64,000 nucleotides of DNA from Oleomonas cavernae (GCF_003590945.1 NZ_QYUK01000011.1:2946909-3010908), one strand, 5' to 3'. Positions 36,761 to 46,711 are shown, counted from the stretch's first letter. Numbers and translations are program-made. The notes: generated by a model not told the origin, from the letters alone.

Positions 36761-38109
36761 GCGAAGCAGCCATCGGCATTCTCTATGGCGGCGCGACCCT
36801 CGTCGCCTTCCTCTCGGGCCTGCCCATCGCCTTTGCCCTGGGCGTCGTGGCGATCGCCTTCATGGCCGTTTTTATGCCCACGGCCTCGCTCGACATGGTG
36901 ACGCAGAACGTCTACGAGGAAATGTCCTCGATCATCCTGCTGACCATCCCGCTGTTCATCCTCAAGGGGGCCGCGATCGGCAAGTCCAAGGCCGGCCTCG
37001 ACCTCTATTCGGCCCTGCATGCCTGGATGCACAAGATCCCGGGCGGCCTTGCCATCGCCAATGTCTTTGCCTGCGCGGTCTTTGCCGCCATGGCCGGCTC
37101 GTCGCCCGCGACCTGCGCCGCCATCGGTTCCGCCGGCATCCCCGAGATGCGCCGGCGCGGCTATTCTGGCTCGTTTGCCGCGGGCGTGATCGCCGCCGGC
37201 GGCACCCTCGGCATCCTGCTGCCGCCCTCGGTCACCATGATCTTGTTCGCCGTGGCGGCCGAGCAGTCGCTGGGCCGGCTGTTCCTCGCGGGGATCGGGC
37301 CGGGCCTGTTGCTGGTCTCCATGTTCGCGGTCTATGCCGCCTGGCGCTTCCGCCGGGAATATGCCCAGGCGAAGAAGGTCTACCAGGGTGGCGGGCCGGC
37401 CTCGCCGCTGCTGGCCGAGGATAGCTACAGCCTGCGCGACAAGATGTCGGCCCTGCCGCGGGTGCTGCCCTTCGTGGTGCTGCTGACCGGCGTCATGATC
37501 GCGCTCTATGGCGGCTTTGCCACGCCGTCGGAAACCGCGGGCCTGGGCGCCATCCTGGCCCTGGTGCTGATCGCCATCGTCTATGGCGCCTGGCGGTTGA
37601 AGGACCTGGAGCCGATCTTCACGGCCACGCTCAAAGAGTCGACCATGCTGATGCTGATCGTCGGCATGTCGCTGCTCTATGCCTATGTCATGAGCTATCT
37701 GCACATCAGCCAGAGCGCCGCCCAGGGGATCGTGGCGATGGAATTGCCGCGCTGGGGCCTGCTGGCGGTGATCCTGGTCTTCGTCGTCGTCCTGGGCTTC
37801 TTCCTGCCGCCGGTGTCGATCATCCTGATGACCGCGCCGATCATCCTGCCGCCGCTGAAGGCCGCCGGCTTCGACCTGGTGTGGTTCGGCGTGGTCATGA
37901 CCATCGTCATGGAGATGGGCTTGATCCACCCGCCCGTCGGCCTCAACATCTTCGTGATCAGGAACATCGCACCGGACATTCCCTTGCGCGACGTGATCTG
38001 GGGCACGATTCCCTTTGTCGGGCTGATGCTGTTCGCCACCGTGCTCTTGTGCTTCGTCCCCGGGATCGCCACGTGGTTGCCTGATCATTTGATGGGAACC
38101 GTGCCATGA
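36757..38109 (+). CDS. TRAP transporter large permease (DctM/MatM type)
   Basis: The 450-residue integral membrane protein of the DctM family has about twelve hydrophobic segments. Family landmarks are LPIAFALGVVAIAFM, LLTIPLFILKGAAIGKS, AGSSPATCAAIGSAGIPEM, GGTLGILLPPSVTMILFAV, YGGFATPSETAGLGAI and LIHPPVGLNIFVI. It conducts substrate uptake driven by an ion gradient. It is coupled by ATGA overlaps to the small permease upstream and to malonyl-CoA decarboxylase downstream, which ties the transporter to malonate use. Confidence 0.94.
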   Translation: MSEAAIGILYGGATLVAFLSGLPIAFALGVVAIAFMAVFMPTASLDMVTQNVYEEMSSIILLTIPLFILKGAAIGKSKAGLDLYSALHAWMHKIPGGLAIANVFACAVFAAMAGSSPATCAAIGSAGIPEMRRRGYSGSFAAGVIAAGGTLGILLPPSVTMILFAVAAEQSLGRLFLAGIGPGLLLVSMFAVYAAWRFRREYAQAKKVYQGGGPASPLLAEDSYSLRDKMSALPRVLPFVVLLTGVMIALYGGFATPSETAGLGAILALVLIAIVYGAWRLKDLEPIFTATLKESTMLMLIVGMSLLYAYVMSYLHISQSAAQGIVAMELPRWGLLAVILVFVVVLGFFLPPVSIILMTAPIILPPLKAAGFDLVWFGVVMTIVMEMGLIHPPVGLNIFVIRNIAPDIPLRDVIWGTIPFVGLMLFATVLLCFVPGIATWLPDHLMGTVP

Positions 38110-39551
38110 GTTCATCGGGCTTTTTCAGCGGGCTGATGCAGACGATCTCGACCCGCAGCCGGGCGATGTTCGCGCGCAAGGATCCGCTGGCCCTGACCGC
38201 CGACGTGCGGCCCGACTTTGCCGTGCTGTTCGAGGCGCTGCTGTCGGGCCGGGGCGAGGCCTCGGGGGTGGCCCGGGCGCGTGAGATCCTGGACCTGTGG
38301 CAGGCGGTGGACGACGTGCAGAAGCGCGACTTCCTGTGCCTGCTGGCGCGGGATTTCGGCCCGCCACTGGACCGGCTGGAGGCGGCGATCGATGCCTATC
38401 GCGCCGAACCCGGCCCGGCCACTTTGGGCAATCTGCACAAGGTCTCGGAGCCACGGCGGCAGGAGTTGCTGCGCCGCCTGAACCTGGCGCCGGGCGGCAT
38501 CATCACCCTGGTCGCCATGCGCGAATTCCTGCTGCAGGCCAAGCGCGACGAGCCCATCCTCGACGCCCTCGACGATGATTTCGAACATCTGTTCTCGAGC
38601 TGGTTCAACCGCGGCTTCCTGGTCCTGCAGCGCATCGACTGGTCGACCCCGGCCAATGTGCTGGAGCGCATCATCCGCTACGAGGCGGTGCACCAGATCC
38701 ATGGCTGGGACGAGTTGCGCCGTCGCCTCGCCCCGCCCGACCGCCGGCTCTATGCCTTCTTTCACCCGCAACTGATCGAAGACCCGCTGATCTTCGTCGA
38801 GGTCGCGCTGGCACAGGACATTCCGGCAACCATCCAGGGGGTGCTGGCCGAACAGCGCGACCAGGTCGACCCCGCCCGGGCGACCACCGCGGTGTTCTAT
38901 TCGATCTCGAACACCCAGGTCGGCCTCAAGGGCATCTCCTTCGGCAATTTCCTGATCAAGCAGGTGGTCGAGGAACTGCGCCGCGAACTGCCGACCGTCA
39001 CCACCTTCGTTACCCTGTCGCCGGTGCCGGGCTTTGCCCGCTGGCTGGCCGAGATCCGCAGCGACGACACCGAGCGTTCGGCCTTCCTGTCCTGGTCCGA
39101 GCGCGAAGCCCTGCAGGCCCTGGACCGGCCGGACTGGACCTTGTCGCCCGCCACCAGCGAGGTGGTGAACAGCGTGCTGGCCCGGGCGGCCGCCCATTTC
39201 ATGCTGAAGGCCCGCGACCGCAACGGCCGTGTGATCGACCCGGTTGCCCGCTTCCACCTGGGCAATGGCGCGCGGCTGGAGCGTGTCAACCCGCTGGGCG
39301 ACCGTTCGATGAACGGCATGCGCCAGTCCCACGGGCTGATGGTCAACTATCTCTACGACCTGGCCGACATCGAGAAGAACCATGAAGCGCTGGCGACCCG
39401 GGGCGAGATCGTCGCCTCGCCCGCCGTGCATGCCTTGTTGCAGCGTCCCGAGGACCCGGAAGCGGCCGTGCGGCGGCACACCCCGCGCCTGCGCCTGGGC
39501 AATCTTTCCCGTTCGAGGCGCGAGTCGCGCGCCACAGAGGCCAAGTCATGA
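38106..39551 (+). CDS. Malonyl-CoA decarboxylase (MatA type)
   Basis: The 481-residue enzyme converts malonyl-CoA to acetyl-CoA and CO2. It has the helical N-terminal domain (RDFLCLLARDFGPPLDRLEA; LRRLNLAPGGIITLVAMREF) and the GNAT-like catalytic domain: YEAVHQIHGWDELRRRLAPP, HPQLIEDPLIFVEVAL, ATTAVFYSISNTQVGLKGIS, FGNFLIKQVVEELRREL and TFVTLSPVPGFARWL. A Ser/Arg-rich tail ends the protein. It lies between the TRAP permease and matB genes with 4-base overlaps on both sides. Confidence 0.94.
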   Translation: MSSSGFFSGLMQTISTRSRAMFARKDPLALTADVRPDFAVLFEALLSGRGEASGVARAREILDLWQAVDDVQKRDFLCLLARDFGPPLDRLEAAIDAYRAEPGPATLGNLHKVSEPRRQELLRRLNLAPGGIITLVAMREFLLQAKRDEPILDALDDDFEHLFSSWFNRGFLVLQRIDWSTPANVLERIIRYEAVHQIHGWDELRRRLAPPDRRLYAFFHPQLIEDPLIFVEVALAQDIPATIQGVLAEQRDQVDPARATTAVFYSISNTQVGLKGISFGNFLIKQVVEELRRELPTVTTFVTLSPVPGFARWLAEIRSDDTERSAFLSWSEREALQALDRPDWTLSPATSEVVNSVLARAAAHFMLKARDRNGRVIDPVARFHLGNGARLERVNPLGDRSMNGMRQSHGLMVNYLYDLADIEKNHEALATRGEIVASPAVHALLQRPEDPEAAVRRHTPRLRLGNLSRSRRESRATEAKS

Positions 39552-41080
39552 GCAACCATCTGTTCGATGCGATCCGCCACCGCCTCCCCGCCGCGGACAA
39601 GGTCTTCATCGAGGCGGGCGCCCGCCCGGCCGTGACCTATGGCGAGGTGGTCGGCCGGTCCGCCGCCCTCGCGCATGCGCTGGTGGAGCTGGGCGTGCTC
39701 CCGGGCGACCGGGTGGCGGTGCAGGTCGAGAAGAGCGTCGATGCGATCATGCTGTACCTGGCCTGTGTCCGCGCCGGGGCGGTGTTCCTGCCGCTCAACA
39801 CGGCCTATACTTTGAACGAACTGGAATATTTCATTGGCGATGCGCAGCCTCGCCTGGTGGTGGTGACACCCGATCGCGCCGATACCATCGCCCCGCTGGC
39901 ACAGCGCCTGGGCGCCCGATGCGAAACGCTGGGCACGGCGGGCGACGGCAGCCTGCTCGAGAAGGCGGGTGCGGCAACGGGCGATTTCAGCGATGTCGCG
40001 CGCGGTCCCGACGACCTCGCCGCCATCCTCTATACCTCGGGCACCACCGGCCGCTCCAAGGGCGCCATGCTGTCCCACGACAACCTGGCCTCCAACGCCC
40101 TGACGTTGGCCGACTATTGGCGCTTCACCGCGCAAGACGTGCTGATCCATGCCCTGCCGATCTTCCACACCCACGGCCTGTTCGTGGCGACCAACGTGGT
40201 GCTGCTGACCGGCGCCTCGATGTTCTTCCTGGCGAAATTCGATCCCGACGAGATCTTCCGCCTGATGCCGCGGGCAACCTGCATGATGGGCGTGCCGACC
40301 TTCTACGTCCGCCTGGTCGGCCATCCCGGCCTGACCCAGGCGGCGACCGCGCACATGCGCCTGTTCGTCTCCGGCTCCGCGCCCCTGCTGGCGGAGACCC
40401 ACCGTGCCTTCTTCGAGAAGACCGGCCACGCCATTCTGGAACGCTACGGCATGACCGAGACCAACATGAACACCTCGAACCCGTATGGCGGCGACCGGGT
40501 GCCCGGTACCGTCGGCTTCCCCCTGCCCGGCGTTTCCTTGCGCATCGCCGATCCCGAGACCGGTGCCCCTCTGGCCCAGGGCGAGATCGGCATGATCGAG
40601 GTCAAGGGCCCCAATGTCTTCAAGGGTTACTGGCGCATGCCCGAGAAGACCGCGGCCGAATTCCGCCCCGACGGCTTCTTCATCACCGGCGACTTGGGCA
40701 AGATCGACACCCGCGGCTATGTCCACATCGTCGGCCGGGGCAAGGACCTGGTGATCTCGGGCGGTTACAACGTCTACCCCAAGGAAGTGGAAGGCGAGAT
40801 CGACCGCCTGAAAGGCGTGACCGAAAGCGCCGTGATCGGCCTGCCCCACCCGGATTTCGGCGAAGGCGTCACCGCGGTCATCGTGAAGAGCGGCGAGGCG
40901 CCGATCGACGAGAAGGCGGTGCTGGGCGCGCTCGACGGCCGCCTGGCCAAGTTCAAGCAGCCCAAGGCGGTGATCTTCGTCGAGGAATTGCCCCGCAACA
41001 CCATGGGCAAGGTCCAGAAGAACGTCCTGCGCGACACCTACAAGGATATGTTCGCCCCAAAGAACCGCGCCAGTGCCTAG
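39548..41080 (+). CDS. matB: Malonyl-CoA synthetase (MatB)
   Basis: The 510-residue adenylate-forming enzyme activates malonate with ATP and CoA. ANL motifs are visible: the P-loop region AILYTSGTTGRSKGAMLSHD, ILERYGMTETNMNTSNPYGG, GFFITGDLGKIDTRGYVHI and the hinge GRGKDLVISGGYNVYPKEVE, with the catalytic lysine near the C-terminus in LPRNTMGKVQKNVLR. The placement after a malonyl-CoA decarboxylase gene makes MatB the natural assignment over a fatty acyl-CoA ligase. It is convergent with a methyltransferase gene whose stop overlaps its end by four bases. Confidence 0.94.
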   Translation: MSNHLFDAIRHRLPAADKVFIEAGARPAVTYGEVVGRSAALAHALVELGVLPGDRVAVQVEKSVDAIMLYLACVRAGAVFLPLNTAYTLNELEYFIGDAQPRLVVVTPDRADTIAPLAQRLGARCETLGTAGDGSLLEKAGAATGDFSDVARGPDDLAAILYTSGTTGRSKGAMLSHDNLASNALTLADYWRFTAQDVLIHALPIFHTHGLFVATNVVLLTGASMFFLAKFDPDEIFRLMPRATCMMGVPTFYVRLVGHPGLTQAATAHMRLFVSGSAPLLAETHRAFFEKTGHAILERYGMTETNMNTSNPYGGDRVPGTVGFPLPGVSLRIADPETGAPLAQGEIGMIEVKGPNVFKGYWRMPEKTAAEFRPDGFFITGDLGKIDTRGYVHIVGRGKDLVISGGYNVYPKEVEGEIDRLKGVTESAVIGLPHPDFGEGVTAVIVKSGEAPIDEKAVLGALDGRLAKFKQPKAVIFVEELPRNTMGKVQKNVLRDTYKDMFAPKNRASA

Positions 41081-42528
41081 CGGGCCGGGTCAGGTGCCTG
41101 CCTGGCCGCCTCCCTCTCAGCGCGCCGGGCCGCCCGCTCCTGCTCGAAGGCGGCACGCTTCTGCGCCCGCCGGGCGTCGATGGTGGCCCAGTTTTCCTCC
41201 AGCATCCGCCGTTTCAGGTCCTTGCGTTCCTTCGGGTCGGGGCCTAGGCCCGCCTCGGGATCCGGCGCCGACGGGGGATAGCAGAACTCCCTGCCGGTAG
41301 CGGTCGGCGATCCCGCCCGCTGGCCCTCGTCGATCTTCAAATCGACCAGGATCCGATAGGCGGGGCCTGCCGCGGGGGCTCCGTCCGCCGCCGGCCGGGA
41401 CTGGTCGGCGGTTTCCTTCACCGACAGCGCCCAGCCGCCCAGCCCGGACACCGCCTGGATCCTCGGCGCGGGCAGGGGACGCGGCGACAGAAGCCAGATC
41501 ATCTGCGACCGGTAGAAACGCAGGCGCAGGGCGACGGCAAGCCCCGCCGCCTCGAAGATCGCTTCCATCTGCCCGGCGGAATAGGTGTTGAGCCAATGCG
41601 CGGTCGGCATCGATCCGTCGTCGGTCCGGCCTTCCGCGATGTTGTAGGTGCAGACGACCCGCTTGCCCGCCTGCGCGCACTGGGCCAGCACCGCACCGGG
41701 GTCGTGCAGATACTCGAACACGCCCAGCAGGAACACGAAATCGACCTCGGCCAGCCAATCGGCGCCGAGCGCCGACCGATTGAGATCGATAATGCGCGTG
41801 CGCCCGTCGCGGGCGCCGATATCCACCGGCACGTAGTGCGACGGCTGAGCCGCCGCCTCCAGGTACATGGCGCCGCAGCCGATATCCATGATGCGTGATG
41901 CGACAGGTGCCAGCCGGGCAGCGACATCGGCCCGTTCGCGCCACTTGTCGGAATGGAACTCCCAATTGCCGCCCAGCCCTGAGAGGCGAAACTTCTCCCG
42001 CTGGCGGCGGCCGCGGCGGCCGTGACGCTTGAGCAGGCCTGCAGCCGGCCGCTGCAGCCACCAGGCATCGCGCCTGGTGCTGCGAATAGGTGTCAGGAGA
42101 TACAGGCAGGCGTGGTGAACGATGAGCTGCACCTTGACCTCGAAGCCCGCGCCCGCCGCGACGGCCTCGAACCCGTCCATGGTATAGTGCCTGGGCCGGT
42201 CCTCCCCCGGCAAGGCGGCCAGTTCCTTGCCGTAGACGACGCAGGCGACCGGCACCCCTGCATCATAGGCTGCGCCGAGCGTGGCCGCGAGATCGATGGT
42301 TTCCACGCTGCCGCACAGGGAGACCAGATCCACCCCCGTCGGCAGCCCGCCGCCGGATACCGCCTCGCCCGAAGCGGGATTGGCGCCGATCGCCTCGCAG
42401 AGCCCGTCGAACCCGCTGCCCCAATCCAGCAGATTCAGACCTTTCGGCAGCATGAGCGAGAAGTACATGCCGATGCCGGCTTCCAGACAAGCAGAAGGGT
42501 CCGACCCTTCGTCAGCCGAAGTCTCCAT
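41077..42528 (-). CDS. Class I SAM-dependent methyltransferase with an apparently duplicated N-terminal domain
   Basis: The 483-residue protein has a clear C-terminal methyltransferase fold at about residues 210-345 (SRIMDIGCGAMYLEAAA, VPVDIGARDGRTRIIDLN, DFVFLLGVFEYLHDP). The first 150 residues look like a second, degenerate Rossmann domain: GLNLLDWGSGFDGLCEAIGA, a missing acidic motif II, then VSLCGSVETI and a strand pair near VKVQLIVHHACLYLLTP. The C-terminal 60 residues are strongly charged (RAQKRAAFEQERAARRAERE). The substrate is unknown. Sugar or surface-polysaccharide methyltransferases sometimes have this architecture, but nothing nearby supports that. Confidence 0.75.
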   Translation of the reverse strand: METSADEGSDPSACLEAGIGMYFSLMLPKGLNLLDWGSGFDGLCEAIGANPASGEAVSGGGLPTGVDLVSLCGSVETIDLAATLGAAYDAGVPVACVVYGKELAALPGEDRPRHYTMDGFEAVAAGAGFEVKVQLIVHHACLYLLTPIRSTRRDAWWLQRPAAGLLKRHGRRGRRQREKFRLSGLGGNWEFHSDKWRERADVAARLAPVASRIMDIGCGAMYLEAAAQPSHYVPVDIGARDGRTRIIDLNRSALGADWLAEVDFVFLLGVFEYLHDPGAVLAQCAQAGKRVVCTYNIAEGRTDDGSMPTAHWLNTYSAGQMEAIFEAAGLAVALRLRFYRSQMIWLLSPRPLPAPRIQAVSGLGGWALSVKETADQSRPAADGAPAAGPAYRILVDLKIDEGQRAGSPTATGREFCYPPSAPDPEAGLGPDPKERKDLKRRMLEENWATIDARRAQKRAAFEQERAARRAEREAARQAPDPAR

Positions 42529-42649
42529 ACCGTTTCCCCCAAGGCTGTCCGATATGGACAGCCACCCTCACGACGGGAATGTTACTTGGGGTTGCGCGGT
42601 CGTTACAGCGGGAAATGGGCCGGTTCGCCCTCAATCGGCGTGCCCGCGC

Positions 42650-42991
42650 CTAGCGCGCCGGCGCCTTCTTCACGTATGTCTGGTCGGCATATTCGGTGAA
42701 GGCATCGAAGTGCTCGCGCAGCACGTCGACCTTGCCGTTGATTTCAGCGCGGAAGGCATGAAGCTCCTCTCGCAAATCGCCAAGCTCACCGCGCAGTTCA
42801 CCGACTTCGCCCTTGATCTCGGCGCGGAAGGCATAGAGTTCCTCCCGCAGCGCACGGTTGTCGGCCTTCGCTTCGGCCCGCGCATCGGCGATCGCCTCGC
42901 GCATCTCGCCACGCGAGGGCTTTTCGGCGAGTTCGGTGCGAATGGCGAGAAGCTCATCGAGGATGCGATTGAGGATCGGCTGGTCGGTCAT
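42650..42991 (-). CDS. Small coiled-coil protein, unknown function
   Basis: The 113-residue protein is almost entirely alpha-helical and charged. Two related copies of an LREELYAFRAEIKGEVGEL / LREELHAFRAEINGKVDVL unit flank a GELGDLREEL segment, giving heptad-like periodicity. It begins MTDQPILNRILDELLAIRTE and ends QTYVKKAPAR. The gene lies between the methyltransferase and ftsK on the same strand, with only 71 bases to the ftsK end. No enzymatic domain is visible; a dimerising or tail-fibre-like coiled coil is possible. Confidence 0.6.
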   Translation of the reverse strand: MTDQPILNRILDELLAIRTELAEKPSRGEMREAIADARAEAKADNRALREELYAFRAEIKGEVGELRGELGDLREELHAFRAEINGKVDVLREHFDAFTEYADQTYVKKAPAR

Positions 42992-43062
42992 GACACGATC
43001 ATAGCCCAGAAATCCGGGCGAGGTAAAAGCGGAAATGCGCGCCAAGATAGCGCAAATTCCAC

Positions 43063-45542
43063 CTATAATACCCGCTCGCCGGCCTCGTTGATCAGGACTT
43101 CGCGCTTGCCGACATGGTTGGGCTTGCCGACGATGCCGGCCGCTTCCATCTGCTCGATGATGCGGGCGGCGCGGTTGTAGCCGATCTGCAGGTGGCGCTG
43201 GATGAAGCTGGTCGAGGCCTTGCCCTCGCGCGCCACCAGGGCCACCGCCTTGTCGTAATTGTCGTCGCCGGTCGAAGCACCGGCCATGCCGTCTTCCAGC
43301 GCCTCCATGCCCTCGGGTTCCTCGGTGACGGCATCGACGTAACTGGGCTCGCCCTGGGCCTTCAGGAAGGCGATCACCGCCTCGACTTCGCCGTCCGAAC
43401 AGAACGGGCCATGGACGCGGGTGACGCGGCCGCCGCCGGCCATGTAGAGCATGTCGCCCTGGCCCAGCAACTGCTCCGCCCCCTGCTCGCCCAGGATGGT
43501 GCGGCTGTCGATCTTGGAGGTGACCTGGAACGAGATGCGGGTCGGGAAGTTCGCCTTGATCGTGCCGGTGATGACGTCGACCGAGGGCCGCTGGGTCGCC
43601 AGGATCAGGTGCATGCCGGCCGCCCGCGCCATCTGGGCCAGGCGCTGAATGGCCCCTTCGATGTCCTTGCCGGCGACCATCATCAGGTCGGCGAATTCGT
43701 CGACGATGATGACGATGAAGGGCAAGGGCTCCAGCGGGATCGCCTGTTCCTCGAAGATCGGCTTGCCGGTCGAGGGTTCGAAGCCGGTCTGCACCGTGCG
43801 CTTCAATTCCTCGCCCTTGGCCTTGGCTTCGGCGATGCGGGCATTGTAACCGGCGATATTGCGCACGCTGAGGCGCGACATCTTGCGATAGCGATCCTCC
43901 ATCTCGCGTACCGCCCATTTCAGCGCCACCACTGCCTTGCCCGGCTCGGTCACCACCGGCGCCAGCAGGTGGGGGATACCCTCGTAGACCGAGAGTTCGA
44001 GCATCTTGGGATCGACCATGATCAGCTTGCACTGGTCGGGCGGCAGCCGGTACAGGATCGACAGGATCATGGTGTTGATCGCCACCGACTTGCCCGAGCC
44101 GGTGGTACCGGCGACCAGCAGGTGGGGCATGCGCGACAGGTCGGCGACAATGGGCGTCCCACCGATGTCCTTGCCCAGGGCCAGCGTCAGGGCCGAGGCG
44201 GTCTTCTCGTATTCCTGGGACGAGAGGATTTCCGACAGCCACACCGTCTCGCGCTTCACATTGGGCAGTTCGATACCGATGACGTTGCGCCCCGGCACGA
44301 CCGAGACGCGGGCCGAGATGGCGCTCATCGAGCGGGCGATGTCGTCGGCCAGGCCGATCACCCGGGCCGACTTGGTGCCCGGCGCGGGTTCGAGTTCGTA
44401 GAGCGTCACCACCGGCCCGGGGCGGACCTTGACGATCTGGCCGCGCACGCCGAAATCCTCGAGCACGGATTCGAGCAGGCGGGCATTGGCCTCCAGCGCC
44501 TCCTCGTCGATCGCATCCTTGGCATCGACACGCGGCGGCGGCTGCTTCAGCAGGGACAGGGGCGGCAGCTGGTGCTGGTCCTCGGGCCCCAGGTCGAGGG
44601 CGGCCTGGGTCTCCTCGACCGCGCGCTTGCCGGGCCTGGCCACCTTGGGCGCGCTGGCGACCAGCTTGCGGGTGTCGGGCGGCGCCTCGGCCACCACATC
44701 CTCGCGCAACGGACGAACCCTGGGGCCGCCGCTTCCGGTGCCGGCGAGGGGTCGACGAAACGCGGCTCGACCCGCTCGCGCTTAGGGCCAGGGGCGCGGC
44801 GCGGCGGCGCCTCCTGGGCGTCGGCATCGCGGCTGTGCAGGCGCAGGTCGGGCATCGCCTTGTCGCGCCGGCCCCACAGGCGGGTGGCATGGCCGACCAG
44901 CCACTGGCTGCTGTGACGGCCGACGCGCGTCGCCCGGGCGGCACCACGGCCCAGGGCCCGCCATTCGCCCAGGGAAAGCCCCATCGCCGAGACCAGCACC
45001 ATCAGGCACAGCAGGATCAGCACCAGCGACAGGCCGCCGCCCTCCAACCCCAGGCCGATGGCGGCGAAGAACTGCCGGGCGCCGGGTTCCGCCACCGCAC
45101 CGATCATGCCGCCCAGGCCGCTGCGCAGGGGCCAGCCGTCGGGGATCGAGAAGCCGTTGACGCCGGCAGCACCCAGGGTGAGCGCCAAGGGCGCCAGGCC
45201 GAAGTTCAGCCACCACAGGCGCAGGCCGCGATGGGAAAACAGGCGCCAGGCCCAGGCCAGCAGGATCAGCGGCAGCAGGCCCGCGGCAATCCCCAGCCAC
45301 TGGATCGCCAGGTCGGCGACATGGGATCCCAGGGGGCCGATCAGGTTGCGGGTCGGGGCATCGGTCTCGACGTTGAAACTGGCATCGCCCGACGAATAGC
45401 TGACCAGGGCCAGGCCCAGCCCGGTCGCCAGGGCGAACAGGCCCAGGCCCATGATCTCGGCCAAACGGCTTTGCACCGCCCGGCCGAACGCCGCCGGGAA
45501 CAGGCGCAACTTCTCAGACGATGTACCGGCCGTGTTGGCCAT
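43063..45542 (-). CDS. ftsK: DNA translocase FtsK, frameshifted in this sequence
   Basis: Four to five membrane helices lie in the first 210 residues ([60 protein letters not shown]), then a Pro/Ala linker and the motor domain with Walker [20 protein letters not shown], Walker [16 protein letters not shown] and [20 protein letters not shown]. The C-terminal gamma domain ([20 protein letters not shown]) reads KOPS sites. The frame breaks in the linker; one extra base in the run 44722-44725 gives [14 protein letters not shown] and an 826-residue protein. FtsK couples septation to chromosome segregation with XerCD. Confidence 0.95.
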
Positions 45543-45671
45543 GCCTGACCTCAAGGGGTGCCTGACCGCAAGGGGCCGCGAATCAACTGCCCGGCACCCA
45601 CGGCGCCGGAACGAATCAACAACCGAAAACTACACGCCGGCGGGCGACGGGGCCAGAGGCGTCATTTTTGC

Positions 45672-46010
45672 CTAGATCGCCTCGCTGCCGCGCTCGCCCG
45701 TGCGGATGCGGCAGAGATCTGGCAGGTCCATCACGAACAGCTTGCCGTCGCCCAGCTTGCCGGTGCGCGCGGTGCGCTCCAGCGTTTCCAGCACCAGGGG
45801 CAGTTGCGCATCGTCGACCGCGATGTCGATGCGCAATTTCGGCACGAAGGCGATCTGGTATTCGGCCGAGCGATAGGTTTCGGTGTGGCCGTGCTGGCGC
45901 CCGAAGCCGATCACCTCCGATACCGTCATGCCGCTGACCCCGATGCCGTCGAGCGCCGCCCGCACGGGTTCGAGCTTGAAAGGCTTGATGATCGCAAGGA
46001 CGAGCTTCAT
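45672..46010 (-). CDS. P-II family nitrogen regulator (GlnB/GlnK-like)
   Basis: The 112-residue protein starts MKLVLAIIKPFKLEPVRAAL. The T-loop is GFGRQHGHTETYRSAEYQIA, with the modifiable tyrosine at the usual place (AEYQ), and the ATP-binding TGKLGDGKLFV and C-terminal RIRTGERGSEAI are present. PII proteins report 2-oxoglutarate and nucleotide status. It stands alone: neither glnA nor amtB is adjacent, and ftsK follows after 129 bases. The changes from the canonical T-loop (GRQHGHTET for GRQKGHTEL) are minor. Confidence 0.93.
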   Translation of the reverse strand: MKLVLAIIKPFKLEPVRAALDGIGVSGMTVSEVIGFGRQHGHTETYRSAEYQIAFVPKLRIDIAVDDAQLPLVLETLERTARTGKLGDGKLFVMDLPDLCRIRTGERGSEAI

Positions 46011-46110
46011 GGGGCCTGAGTCTAGGGTGCGGCGCACAAACAGGATAGGAGAATTAAAGCGCAAGATCTGCCAAGTGTGCTTGGGCCCGGCTTGCTATCA
46101 TCGCGCCCGC

Positions 46111-46665
46111 ATGACGACACACGGCCACATCCTGTTCGACACCGCCATCGGCGCCTGCGGCCTGGCCTGGGGCCCGCACGGCATCACCGGTGCGCAATTG
46201 CCCGAGGCGAGCGAGGCCGCCGCGAGCACCCGCCTGCGCCGGCGCTTCCCCGGCAGCGTCGCAATGGCGCCGACACCGGCAATCGCCGATGCGATCACCC
46301 GCATCCAGGCGCTGCTGGCGGGTGCTCCGGCGGACCTCGCCCCCATCGAACTGGACTTGGGCCCGGTGCCGGACTTCAACCGCAGGGTCTATGCCGTCGC
46401 CCGGGCCATCCCGCCCGGCCGCACGCTGACCTATGGCGAGGTTGCGACCAGGCTGGGCGACCCGCTGCTGGCGCGGGACGTGGGGCAGGCCCTGGGCCGG
46501 AACCCCTTCCCGATCATCGTGCCCTGCCACCGGGTGCTGGGCGCCGGCGGCAAGCTGGTCGGCTTCTCGGCGCCGGGCGGTACCAACACCAAGCGCCGCC
46601 TGCTGGAGATCGAGGGCGCCCGCATCGGCCCCGCCCTGCCCCTGTTCGACACGCATGCCAATTAG
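46111..46665 (+). CDS. ogt: Methylated-DNA--protein-cysteine S-methyltransferase
   Basis: The 184-residue protein has the Ada/Ogt C-terminal domain: DFNRRVYAVARAIPPGRTLT, YGEVATRLGDPLLARDVGQA, the active-site NPFPIIVPCHRVLGAGGKLV with its alkyl-accepting cysteine, and GFSAPGGTNTKRRLLEIEG. It repairs O6-alkylguanine by a suicide transfer. There is no AlkA/Ada regulatory domain, so ogt is the fitting name. It is divergent from the PII gene by 100 bases. Confidence 0.93.
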   Translation: MTTHGHILFDTAIGACGLAWGPHGITGAQLPEASEAAASTRLRRRFPGSVAMAPTPAIADAITRIQALLAGAPADLAPIELDLGPVPDFNRRVYAVARAIPPGRTLTYGEVATRLGDPLLARDVGQALGRNPFPIIVPCHRVLGAGGKLVGFSAPGGTNTKRRLLEIEGARIGPALPLFDTHAN

Positions 46666-46711
46666 CCCTTGCGCGGAAGAAATGCTGATCGTCCACTGTC
46701 TCTTGATGGCG

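Noticed and set aside
39382-41247. Plus-strand open frame in another phase across matB
   Set aside because: It is an Arg/Pro-rich shadow of matB, with no start context or domain.
43114-44916. Plus-strand open frame of 600 codons
   Set aside because: It is antisense to ftsK; composition and lack of motifs mark it as a shadow.
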